Positions 55,648 to 63,064 of a stretch of 64,000 bases of DNA are shown piece by piece. The notes beneath the pieces are model-generated. The model saw only the letters and a list, made by a program, of their open reading frames with translations. It was not told where the DNA came from and searched no databases. A program made the translations under genes and the position numbers. The DNA lies in contig NZ_LMEX01000003.1 in assembly GCF_001426645.1 (NCBI RefSeq), forward strand, positions 35,449-99,448, written 5' to 3'. Source of the DNA: Rhodanobacter sp. Root480 (lineage in GTDB: Bacteria; Pseudomonadota; Gammaproteobacteria; Xanthomonadales; Rhodanobacteraceae). Within the stretch, counting starts at the first letter, position 1. Every line of letters begins with the position of its first letter.

Positions 55648-57003
55648 TCAGCGCCGCCGCCGACGCCACACAATGGCGCCACCGATCAGCAGCAACAGTA
55701 GCGGCAGCACGATCAGGAAGCCCACGCTGATCGCGTTGAGCCCGCCTTGGGAGATCTGCAGCAGCCGATCCGGCGCGCCGCGCGGCGGCAGGTCGACCAG
55801 CTTGTCGTCGCCCAGCAGCCAGTCGAATACGCGCTCGCCCAGCGCGCGGTTGCCACCGTTGCCCAGGAACGTGTTGGAGAGGAAATCGCCGTCGCCGATC
55901 ACCACGGCGCGCTGCTCGCTCTTGTCCGGGCTGGGCGAAAGCCGGCTCAGCGCCAGCCCGAAATCCAGCGGCCCCTTCAACTCGCCGGCGGCGGCATCGA
56001 AGCGGATATCCGACGTGGCGTCGTTCGCGATCGGCTGGAATTCCGTCCAGCTTTGCGGGCCCGAGCGCAGGAACGGTGCCACCGCCCAGTCGCGCTGGCT
56101 GACTTGCGCCAGCGCCGACGCCTGCGGAAACAGCGTGGTGAAGGTGAAACCGCGGGTGATCGCCTGCGCCGGGTAGTCGCCGCGCGTGATGATGCGCGGA
56201 TCGTGCAGGCCCAAGGCGGCGCCGGAACCGTCGACCAGCACGCCAGGTAACACGTGGACACCCAGCACGCTGGCCAGCGGATCGAGGCCCAGCGTGTCGT
56301 TCGCCGGCTCGGTTAGCCACAACAGGTTGCCGCCGCGTTGCACGTAGTCGACCAGGGCCTGCACCGCGCCAGGCGGCAGTGCCACCGTGGGGCTGGCCAG
56401 TACCACCAGGTCGGTGTGTTCCGGCACCGCGCTGACCTGGCTGAAATTCAACGGCACCGCGCGCATGCCGCGGCTTTCCAGCTGCGCCATGAACGTGCCC
56501 ATGTCCGCATTCGCCTTGCCGTCGGCGCGCCGCTCGCCGTCGCCGGTGACGAAGGCCACCATGCGGTCGCTGCCGCGGATCAGGCGCTCCAGCGCGTTGG
56601 TGAGGCTGCGCTCGGAGAGTTCGTCCAGCCGCTGCTCGCGCTGGCCGTAGCGGATGATCAGCGCGCCATCCACGGTGATGCCCAGCTCGCGCATCGCGGC
56701 CGGGTCCTGCTGTGGATCGACAAAGCGCAGTTGCAGGTCGGGCTTCACTGCCTGGTAGCGCTGCAGGAAGCCGGCCACGGTCTGGCGCAGGTCACCTTGC
56801 GGGCTGGCGTAGCTGGTGATTTCCACCGGGCCATCCAGCCGCGCCAGCACCGCGCGGCTTTGCGCCGACACGCTGGTGCGGCCGCCGGCGGTCCAATCCG
56901 ATACATGGGCGAAACGCGTGCTGAGAAAGCCCAGCGCGCCGGCGGCCAGCAACAGCATCACGGCGAACAGCCAACCGTCCAGACGTCTGAATAGTGCGCG
57001 CAT
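55648..57003 (-). CDS. GldG-like ABC transporter auxiliary protein
   Basis: 451 aa. N-terminal helix, an extracytoplasmic GldG/IFT52-type domain (SVSAQSRAVLARLDGPVEITSYAS; FVTGDGERRADGKANADM; LVVLASPTVALPPGAVQALVDYVQRGG) and a C-terminal helix followed by an Arg cluster. It pairs with the permease and ATPase as in gliding-type ABC systems. The ATG overlaps the permease TGA as TGATG. Confidence 0.85.
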   Translation of the reverse strand: MRALFRRLDGWLFAVMLLLAAGALGFLSTRFAHVSDWTAGGRTSVSAQSRAVLARLDGPVEITSYASPQGDLRQTVAGFLQRYQAVKPDLQLRFVDPQQDPAAMRELGITVDGALIIRYGQREQRLDELSERSLTNALERLIRGSDRMVAFVTGDGERRADGKANADMGTFMAQLESRGMRAVPLNFSQVSAVPEHTDLVVLASPTVALPPGAVQALVDYVQRGGNLLWLTEPANDTLGLDPLASVLGVHVLPGVLVDGSGAALGLHDPRIITRGDYPAQAITRGFTFTTLFPQASALAQVSQRDWAVAPFLRSGPQSWTEFQPIANDATSDIRFDAAAGELKGPLDFGLALSRLSPSPDKSEQRAVVIGDGDFLSNTFLGNGGNRALGERVFDWLLGDDKLVDLPPRGAPDRLLQISQGGLNAISVGFLIVLPLLLLLIGGAIVWRRRRR

Positions 57004-57773
57004 CAGCCGCGCTCCCGCTCGTTGTCGAGCCGTCGCGACGCCAGCGCCAGCGCCACCACGATCAGCAGCGCGAACCAGGCCAGGTCGGCGGTGGAAACCA
57101 GCCCGCGCAGCAGTGGTTGCTCATGCGTGCTCATCGCCAGCCAGTTCAGTACGCCACCGTTGATGCCGGCCATCTGTGCGCCCACGTTCACGCTCCACAA
57201 CGCCAGCGCGATGATCAACGCGGCCGCGGCGGCGATTGCCGGATGCGAGGCAAAAGCCGAGCAGGTCACAGCCAGCGCTGCCAGCACCGCCAGCATCAGC
57301 GCCAGACCCAGCGTGGCGGCGGCCAGCTTGCCCCAGTCCAGATCGGTGGCGTGCGCCAACGCCAGCGGCATCGCCAGCGTCAATGCCAGCCACAACAGCA
57401 GCCAGCCCAGCAGCGCCAGGTATTTGCCCAGCACGATGCGCGAGGCGGGCAGGCCGGCGGCAAACAGCAGCGGCAAGGTGCCGTTGCGCCGCTCGCCGGC
57501 GATCACCGACATGCCCAGCAACGGAACCACCAGGAAGGACAGCTGGGCCAGCTGGCCCAGCAACGGCACCGCGACCAGATCGGTGAAACCCGGGCCATCC
57601 GGCAACGCGGCGCGCTGCACCTGGCCGGCCAGGAAGCCACCCAGCAGCAGGGTGAAATTCCACGCCAGCCAGGCCAGCGTCAATGCCGCCAGCACCCAGG
57701 CCAGCGGCCGCACCACCATGCGCCGCCATTCCAGCCGCGCCACCGCGAACGTACCGGCCACGCCGCCGCTCAT
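57003..57773 (-). CDS. ABC transporter permease (ABC-2/GldF-like)
   Basis: 256 aa, six hydrophobic helices, with the ABC-2 segment VIAGERRNGTLPLLFAAGLPASRIVLGKYL after helix 2. Partner of the ATPase that overlaps its start by 4 nt. The transported substrate is unknown; relatives include GldF and NosY. Start ATG 57773. Confidence 0.87.
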   Translation of the reverse strand: MSGGVAGTFAVARLEWRRMVVRPLAWVLAALTLAWLAWNFTLLLGGFLAGQVQRAALPDGPGFTDLVAVPLLGQLAQLSFLVVPLLGMSVIAGERRNGTLPLLFAAGLPASRIVLGKYLALLGWLLLWLALTLAMPLALAHATDLDWGKLAAATLGLALMLAVLAALAVTCSAFASHPAIAAAAALIIALALWSVNVGAQMAGINGGVLNWLAMSTHEQPLLRGLVSTADLAWFALLIVVALALASRRLDNERERG

Positions 57774-58531
57774 GCGGCGCGCGCCGCGGCGTCGCCGTGC
57801 ATCGCGATCTCGAAGAAGGTGCGTTCCAGTGCCTGATGATCGTCCGCCTGCACCGGGCCGTCGTGGCGCAGGCAGCCGTCGTGCAGGATCGCCACGCGAT
57901 CGCAGGCGGCGGTGACTTCGGCCAGCAGGTGGGTGGACAGGATCACCGCCGTGCCGGCCGCGGCCTGCTCGCGGATCAGCCCGCGCAAGGCCACCGCCTG
58001 CACCGGATCGAGCGCGTTCGCCGGCTCGTCCAGCACCAGCAGCTCGGGCCGGTGAAGCAGGGCGCAGGCCAGCCCCAGGCGCTGGCGCTGGCCCTGCGAC
58101 AGCACGCCGGCCAGGCGGCGGGCCAGCGGCTGCAGGTCGAGACGGTCCAGCACGCGTTCGCGGGCGGCGCGCAAGGTGCTGCCGTTCAGGCCGCGCAATC
58201 GGCCGTGCGCGTCGAGATGCTCGCTGACGCTGAGTTCTGCCCACACCGGCGCGCGTTCAGGCAGCCAGCCGATGCGGCTGCGGGCCAGTTCCGGGTGTTC
58301 CAGGAAATCCTCACCACGCAACCGGATGCCACCGCTGTCGGGGCGCAGCGCGCCGGCGATCATCGACAAGGTGGTCGATTTGCCCGCCCCGTTGACGCCC
58401 AGCAAGCCCAGCACCTGACCGGCGTGCAGCGACAGATCGAGGCTCCGTACGGCGTGCCGGCCGGCGCGGCGGCGGCTGAGTCGGTCCAGTTGCAGGACGA
58501 CGGGCGGCGAGGAGGAGATGATCGTGGTCAT
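57770..58531 (-). CDS. ABC transporter ATP-binding protein
   Basis: 253 aa. Walker A GVNGAGKST at 45-53, signature LSQGQ at 145-149, Walker B LLVLDEPAN around Asp168-Glu169, and the switch His in ILSTHLL. Heads the four-gene operon ATPase, permease, GldG-like, DUF4340-like. Confidence 0.93.
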   Translation of the reverse strand: MTTIISSSPPVVLQLDRLSRRRAGRHAVRSLDLSLHAGQVLGLLGVNGAGKSTTLSMIAGALRPDSGGIRLRGEDFLEHPELARSRIGWLPERAPVWAELSVSEHLDAHGRLRGLNGSTLRAARERVLDRLDLQPLARRLAGVLSQGQRQRLGLACALLHRPELLVLDEPANALDPVQAVALRGLIREQAAAGTAVILSTHLLAEVTAACDRVAILHDGCLRHDGPVQADDHQALERTFFEIAMHGDAAARAA

Positions 58532-58586
58532 TGCGTGATTGTCACGGCGCCCCCACTGTTAAACAACAGGGCACGGATGCATGCAG

Positions 58587-58608
58587 GCTAACGGCCGGTT
58601 AGCTTTTT
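58587..58608 (+). promoter_or_regulatory. Hairpin with T run upstream of the desaturase
   Basis: GCTAAC (58587-58592) and GTTAGC (58598-58603) pair around GGCCG and run into TTTTT (58604-58608). On the plus strand this looks like a short intrinsic terminator; as DNA it is a palindrome that a TetR-type lipid regulator could bind. It is 87 nt before the desaturase ATG. Confidence 0.4.
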
Positions 58609-58694
58609 CCGCTTGACCGACTGGTATCATTGTGTTTCGCGCTGGCGCGCTGCCAGTCGCGCCATTGCTTCATCCACTTCCCGGTATTTTTTCC

Positions 58695-59891
58695 ATGCTC
58701 GACGCGGTACTCAATTTCCTCAACGACGGCCTCACCGGCGCCAGTTGGGTGCAGAAGCTCGTTTACCTGCTGATCATGACCCAGCTCACCATCTTCACGG
58801 TGACGCTGTACCTGCATCGCAGCCAGACCCATCGCGGCGTGGATTTCCATCCGGCGCTGGCGCACTTCTTCCGTTTCTGGGGCTGGCTCACCACCGGCAT
58901 GGTCACCCGCGAGTGGGTGGCGGTGCATCGCAAGCATCACGCCAAGGTCGAGACGGCGGAAGACCCGCACAGCCCGATGATCTACGGCATCAAGAAAGTG
59001 TTCTGGGACGGCGTCTCGCTGTACCGCGATGCCTGCGAGAACAAGCAGGACATGGTGCAGTACGGTCGCGGCACGCCGGACGACTGGGTCGAGCACAAGC
59101 TCTATGGCGCGCACCCGTACTGGGGCCCGGCGCTGATGCTGGTGATCAGCGTGGCGCTGTTCGGCGTGATCGGCGCCGCGATGTGGGCGCTGCAGATGGT
59201 GTGGATCCCGTTCTGGGCCGCCGGCTTCGTCAACGGCATCGGTCACTGGGCCGGCTACCGCAACTTCGAGAGCGCCGACACTGCGCGCAACCTGATCCCG
59301 TGGGCGTTCTGGATCGGCGGTGAGGAGCTGCACAACAACCACCACGCCTTCCCCAGCTCGGCCAAGTTCGCGCTGCGCAAGTGGGAATTCGACATCGGCT
59401 GGGCGGCCATCTGCGGCCTGCGCGCCGTGGGCCTGGCCAAGGTGCTGCGCGTGGCGCCGTCGCTGGACGTGCGCCCCAACGTGCGCCTGCCCGACGCCGA
59501 CACCCTGAAGGCCGTGCTGACCCACCGTTTCCAGGCCATGACCGACTACTACCGCGGCGTGATCGTGCCCACCCTGCGCGAAGAAGCGACCCACGCCGGC
59601 GACAACATCAAATCCATGCCGCGCCGCATGCGTCGCGCCCTGGCCGACGGCGGCCGCTGGCTGGATCAGGACAGCAGCGCAAAACTGCAGGCCGTACTTG
59701 CCCGCCGTCCCACCCTGCAAACCGTCTACGACTTCCGCAACCGCCTCGCGGCCCTGATGGAACAGCGCGGCGCCGACCAGGCGCTGAAAGGCCTGCAGCA
59801 ATGGATCCACGAAGCCGAGGAGAGCGGCATCCGCGCCCTGCAGGACTTCGCCCAGCGGCTGAAGGGCTATACGGTCGCCAACGCTGCCTGA
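58695..59891 (+). CDS. Membrane fatty acid desaturase with helical C-terminal extension
   Basis: 398-aa di-iron acyl desaturase. The three His boxes are HRSQTHR (41-47), HRKHH (78-82) and ELHNNHH (211-217), with an extra His184 in NGIGHW. Four hydrophobic helices place the active site at the inner membrane; it should introduce a cis double bond in acyl chains. The C-terminal 150 residues are a helical domain (LRTLQTVYDFRNRLAAL-like, ending WIHEAEESGIRALQDFAQRL) that resembles the tail of ISL3-type transposases. Start ATG 58695; an earlier in-frame Met is in the upstream region. Confidence 0.92.
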   Translation: MLDAVLNFLNDGLTGASWVQKLVYLLIMTQLTIFTVTLYLHRSQTHRGVDFHPALAHFFRFWGWLTTGMVTREWVAVHRKHHAKVETAEDPHSPMIYGIKKVFWDGVSLYRDACENKQDMVQYGRGTPDDWVEHKLYGAHPYWGPALMLVISVALFGVIGAAMWALQMVWIPFWAAGFVNGIGHWAGYRNFESADTARNLIPWAFWIGGEELHNNHHAFPSSAKFALRKWEFDIGWAAICGLRAVGLAKVLRVAPSLDVRPNVRLPDADTLKAVLTHRFQAMTDYYRGVIVPTLREEATHAGDNIKSMPRRMRRALADGGRWLDQDSSAKLQAVLARRPTLQTVYDFRNRLAALMEQRGADQALKGLQQWIHEAEESGIRALQDFAQRLKGYTVANAA

Positions 59892-59918
59892 GATTTGTAA
59901 AAGCTGCCGTCTGCGCGC

Positions 59919-59942
59919 AAAACCCGCCGTTCGGCGGGTTTT
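59919..59942 (+). terminator. Intrinsic terminator after the desaturase
   Basis: AAAA-CCCGCC-GTTC-GGCGGG-TTTT, followed by GCTTTTT. It is symmetric, so it could also stop leftward transcripts from the HTH gene. Confidence 0.9.
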
Positions 59943-59960
59943 GCTTTTTGATTGTGACCG

Positions 59961-60146
59961 TTAGCGCGATCCGCCTCGCGGCCGAAGGGTGGTGTTGGCG
60001 GCAGCGAGAAGCCCGCGGATACGGGCGATCGAATACTGTGTGTCCTCCGACAGATCGCGTATTGACGAGCCGGCCTCGTACTTCAATCGGAGCTGTTCGC
60101 CCAACTCGTCGGCGGTTTCGTATGACAACCGTGCGTGTGACGGCAA
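59961..60146 (-). CDS. Small helix-turn-helix protein
   Basis: 61 aa from a TTG start. The core LGEQLRLKYEAGSSIRDLSEDTQYSIARIRGLLAAANTTLRPRGG reads as a resolvase-type HTH and is strikingly like the short HTH proteins common in actinobacteria. No good ribosome site is seen, so the start is uncertain. It is divergent from the DpnI-like gene, separated by 122 nt that contain an inverted repeat (60181-60189 with 60235-60244), and could control it. Confidence 0.55.
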   Translation of the reverse strand: MPSHARLSYETADELGEQLRLKYEAGSSIRDLSEDTQYSIARIRGLLAAANTTLRPRGGSR

Positions 60147-60268
60147 GGTAGGGATGGCGATGGGACCGCCGCTGTAACAGCAAAAGCGCGCTCAGGTCCG
60201 GAAGCGGAAATCGACCTCACCGCCGGCTATCTCTGCGCTTTTTGACCCGTATCCGTAAGGACCCGCTA

Positions 60269-61036
60269 GTGGACTTGAACTTCGATGCGCTTCTCGCCGC
60301 CCATTACAAAGGTCCTACACAATGGGCGCGCGTAGTCACTGAGCGTTGGGTAAGCACTCATCTTTTCTGCCCGAGCTGTGGGCACTCGCTCGAATCCTAC
60401 CCAAACAACACACCGGCCGCAGATTTCCTTTGCCTCACCTGCCACGAGCAGTTCGAGCTGAAGTCCAAGCAAGGCCTGTTCGGTTCTCGGATCGTGGACG
60501 GCGCCTATTCCGCCATGCTGCGCCGATTACGGAGCAACCAAGCTCCCAACCTTCTGGGCCTAACCTATGATCGAGCACAAGCCCGGGTGCGCAATCTCTT
60601 CGTGATTCCCAGTCAGTTTTTCGTACCGGAGATCATCGAACGCCGTAAACCACTTGCACCGACGGCGCGCCGAGCCGGATGGGTTGGCTGCAATATCCTC
60701 GTTCGAAAAGTCCCCCCAGCCGGCCGCGTCAGCATCATCACCGATGGTGTCGCAATCGCCAAAGGTGACGTTTTGAAGGCGTGGCGGCGCACGTTGTTCC
60801 TGAGAGACCAGCCGCAGCTCGAAAAGCGCGGATGGCTTCTCGACGTGATGAATTGCGTCGAGCGGCTCGAAAAACCCCAATTTCAGTTAAGCGACGTGTA
60901 TCAGCACGAAGACTCGATCGCTCGGTTGCATCCCGGTAACAGACACGTAAGAGCCAAAATTCGACAGCAGCTTCAGGTCCTGCGTGACTCCGGATTTCTG
61001 GAATTCCTGGGGCAAGGTCAATACAGGGTGCGATAG
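60269..61036 (+). CDS. DpnI-type methyl-directed restriction endonuclease
   Basis: 255 aa, matching DpnI in length and along the chain (LAPTARRAGWVGCNI, RGWLLDVMNCVERLE, KIRQQLQVLRDSGFLEF). DpnI cuts Gm6ATC, that is Dam-methylated DNA. The catalytic PD-(D/E)xK residues are Asp52, Glu63 and Lys65 (ADF...FELKSK); the zinc site uses Cys34/Cys37 and Cys55/Cys58. A C-terminal winged helix reads methyl-adenine. The start is GTG 60269 with TAAGGA upstream, which aligns with the DpnI N-terminus; the open frame begins 27 nt earlier. Base composition is lower in GC than neighbours. No partner methylase is needed or seen. Confidence 0.93.
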   Translation: MDLNFDALLAAHYKGPTQWARVVTERWVSTHLFCPSCGHSLESYPNNTPAADFLCLTCHEQFELKSKQGLFGSRIVDGAYSAMLRRLRSNQAPNLLGLTYDRAQARVRNLFVIPSQFFVPEIIERRKPLAPTARRAGWVGCNILVRKVPPAGRVSIITDGVAIAKGDVLKAWRRTLFLRDQPQLEKRGWLLDVMNCVERLEKPQFQLSDVYQHEDSIARLHPGNRHVRAKIRQQLQVLRDSGFLEFLGQGQYRVR

Positions 61037-61173
61037 GCAGGGGCGAACGTGATCCCGAGCCATGTTTCCTGGTCGTGGCGCTACGCCGATACTTACTCTC
61101 CGGCGCAGTTGCATGCCTCCCATACTGAAATATTCCACGGGCCTGCGTCATACGAGAACATTGAGAACAACGA

Positions 61174-61470
61174 TCACGGCCTCTCGATTGATTGTGTCCA
61201 GAAACGTTGGTTCGCGTATGCGCTGCGCTTTACATGCCCAGCCGCCCTCTGCGGATCGTCGCAAATCGCTATGACGAAAAGGCCGTCATCGTCTCGGCTG
61301 ACCACGACTGCGTGTTGGTCGCCATCGCATCTCTCCGGCTCGACCACCCACCAGTGCGGTACATCATCTAACTCAATCTCGGCCCATTCCGCAGCCGCGT
61401 TGTCATCCTCGAACGGGCCGGCAAATCGCAATCCTAAAAAAGGGCTTCCGTAAGCAACTAAGACTTTCAA
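61174..61470 (-). CDS. Small acidic protein in the DpnI islet, unknown
   Basis: 98 aa starting at TTG behind a strong GGAGG (8 nt). Rich in Asp and Glu, with AGPFEDDNAAAEWAEIELDDVPHWWVVEP, and no membrane segment. Convergent with the DpnI-like gene. Function unknown; acidic surface could mean a regulator, DNA mimic or unrelated cargo. The flanking 61471-61727 holds nothing recognisable. Confidence 0.6.
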   Translation of the reverse strand: MKVLVAYGSPFLGLRFAGPFEDDNAAAEWAEIELDDVPHWWVVEPERCDGDQHAVVVSRDDDGLFVIAICDDPQRAAGHVKRSAYANQRFWTQSIERP

Positions 61471-61729
61471 TTGTCTAACCTCCGTTTGCGGCTGACAGGA
61501 ACTTATCTCGCGCCCATTTCTGCGACAGCAACATTGCAGCATGGCTACGCATGGACCCACTTGACGTAGTTGCGCACGAACGCCCCATAGGTTCTGCTAA
61601 AGATTAAAGTGATGCGTTCCGAAAGGTGGGTGGCTGGCGGTGGCGAACAGATGGTCCAATCCGGGCCGGCGGCCCACAAGGTCGTCAGCCATGCGCCGAT
61701 CACCGCTGCTCCTTTGCCATAGACAAAGA

Positions 61730-61754
61730 AAAACCCGCCACGAGGGCGGGTTTT
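61730..61754. terminator. Terminator downstream of rpmG
   Basis: CCCGCC (61734-61739) and GGCGGG (61745-61750) with an A run before and TTTT after; works for the rpmB-rpmG transcript arriving from the right. Its stem is the same as that of the terminator at 59919, so near-identical hairpins bracket the DpnI islet. Confidence 0.85.
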
Positions 61755-61768
61755 GGGTGTTTCACTGG

Positions 61769-61788
61769 ATCCCAGCTTTCGCTGGGAT
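61769..61788. repeat. ATCCCAGC hairpin repeat
   Basis: ATCCCAGC (61769-61776) and GCTGGGAT (61781-61788) around TTTC, in the context CTGGATCCCAG...GGGATGACG, a dispersed repeat common in proteobacteria. It lies between rpmG and its terminator. Confidence 0.6.
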
Positions 61789-61835
61789 GACGTTCCGGCA
61801 AAGGCGTTCGCGCGATGCGCGAACGCGCCGTCACG

Positions 61836-62003
61836 TCACTTGATCTTGCCTTCCTTGTAGATCACGTGCTTGCGCACCACCGGGTCGTACTTCTTGAACT
61901 CGAACTTTTCCGGCGTGTTCTTCTTGTTCTTCTTGGTGGTGTAGAAGTGGCCGGTGCCGGCCGAGGAGATCATGCGGATCTTGTCTTGTGTCTTGTTAGC
62001 CAT
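61836..62003 (-). CDS. rpmG: 50S ribosomal protein L33
   Basis: 55 aa, [18 protein letters not shown] then [11 protein letters not shown], with [23 protein letters not shown] at the end (each a family hallmark). It lacks the CxxC pairs, so it is the zinc-independent form. GAGGAT lies upstream of the ATG. It follows rpmB by 10 nt. Confidence 0.97.
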   Translation of the reverse strand: MANKTQDKIRMISSAGTGHFYTTKKNKKNTPEKFEFKKYDPVVRKHVIYKEGKIK

Positions 62004-62013
62004 GGCTCAATCC

Positions 62014-62250
62014 TCAGACCTTTTCGCCGCGGGCGCGCATTTCGGCAATCACGGCTTCGATGCCATTCTTGTCGATCGTGCGCAACGCATGGTTGGAAAC
62101 GCGCAGTTTGATCCAGCGATTCTCGCCGGGGACCCAGAAGCGACGCTCATGCAGGTTGGGCAACCAGCGGCGACGGGTCTTGTTGTTGGCGTGCGAGACG
62201 TTGTTGCCGCTCTGCACACCCTTTCCGGTGACTTGACATACACGGGCCAT
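62014..62250 (-). CDS. rpmB: 50S ribosomal protein L28
   Basis: 78 aa beginning [29 protein letters not shown] (family start), ending [10 protein letters not shown] strong GGAGG precedes ATG 62250. The frame is open far upstream, but the family start is unambiguous. Co-transcribed with rpmG. Confidence 0.97.
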   Translation of the reverse strand: MARVCQVTGKGVQSGNNVSHANNKTRRRWLPNLHERRFWVPGENRWIKLRVSNHALRTIDKNGIEAVIAEMRARGEKV

Positions 62251-62306
62251 GACGACCTCCGTTGAATGGCTTTTTTGAAGCCTGATTTGCCGCCCGTTGG
62301 CCAGGG

Positions 62307-62346
62307 CAGCATCGGCCCAGCGGCGCCTGGGCGCCCCGCGATGCTG
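62307..62346 (-). promoter_or_regulatory. Stem-loop in the rpmB leader
   Basis: CAGCATCG (62307-62314) and CGATGCTG (62339-62346) are perfectly complementary, with a GC-rich internal stem. It lies in the roughly 170-nt leader between the likely promoter and rpmB, a place where ribosomal operons often carry autoregulatory RNA. Confidence 0.45.
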
Positions 62347-62426
62347 GAGGTGGTGCTGTCGCGTGTCGTGAATCCGCATCGCGTGGCGGATGGCCCAAAG
62401 CATCAGGTCGACGTGGCGAGCCGCGT

Positions 62427-62456
62427 ATTCTCCCAGAAAAACAGGGCAATGCGCAA
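62427..62456 (-). promoter_or_regulatory. Putative rpmB-rpmG promoter
   Basis: -35 TTGCGC (complement of 62451-62456), 18-nt spacer, -10 GAGAAT (complement of 62427-62432), followed by a GC-rich discriminator ACGCGGC as in stringently controlled ribosomal promoters. Confidence 0.45.
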
Positions 62457-62547
62457 TCATCGGTGCGGAATGCGCGTGCGCGAGTGGGGGATGTATGGAA
62501 CAATCAGCCCCTTTGAATCGACGCAAGCGCGTTCCAAGGGATTTCCG

Positions 62548-63057
62548 ATGGCAGAAGTAGTCAACAACGGCCAGGCCAATGGCCAGGGCAGCCAGCCGCA
62601 ACTGATGTTGCAGAAGATCTACGTGAAGGATGTCTCGTTCGAGGCGCCCAATGCGCCGCAGGTGTTCCAGGCCATGGGCGAGAACGAGCAGCTGCAGCCG
62701 CAGATCCAGCTCAACGTGGGCCAGAAGGCCACCGACCTGGGCAACGACCTGTACGAAGTGGCGCTCAGCCTCACCCTGACCTGCACGCTGGGCGATCGCA
62801 CCGCGTACCTGGCCGAGGTGGAGCAGGCTGGCCTGTTCGGCATCGCCGGTTTCAGCGAGGAGGAGCACGCCGGCATCATCGGCAGCTACTGCCCGAACCT
62901 GTTGTTCCCGTACGCGCGCCAGGTGATTTCGTCGCTGGTGCTGGAAGGCGGCTTCCCGCCGTTCCTGTTGCAGCCGATCAACTTCGACGCGCTTTATGGT
63001 GAACAGCAGCGCCGCATGCAGGGCGGTGACGAGGCCCCGACCACGCTCAACAGCTGA
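62548..63057 (+). CDS. secB: Protein-export chaperone SecB
   Basis: 169-aa tetrameric chaperone that holds preproteins unfolded and delivers them to SecA. The segments [27 protein letters not shown] and [30 protein letters not shown] are canonical. ATG 62548 has AAGGG upstream. Divergent from rpmB and 7 nt ahead of gpsA, with which it is normally co-transcribed. Confidence 0.97.
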   Translation: MAEVVNNGQANGQGSQPQLMLQKIYVKDVSFEAPNAPQVFQAMGENEQLQPQIQLNVGQKATDLGNDLYEVALSLTLTCTLGDRTAYLAEVEQAGLFGIAGFSEEEHAGIIGSYCPNLLFPYARQVISSLVLEGGFPPFLLQPINFDALYGEQQRRMQGGDEAPTTLNS

Positions 63058-63064
63058 GTCGAAA

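Noticed and set aside
61049-61453. 134-aa plus-strand open frame after the DpnI homolog
   Set aside because: Overlaps the 98-aa minus-strand gene, which has a strong ribosome site; Ser/His/Pro-rich sequence looks like a shadow.
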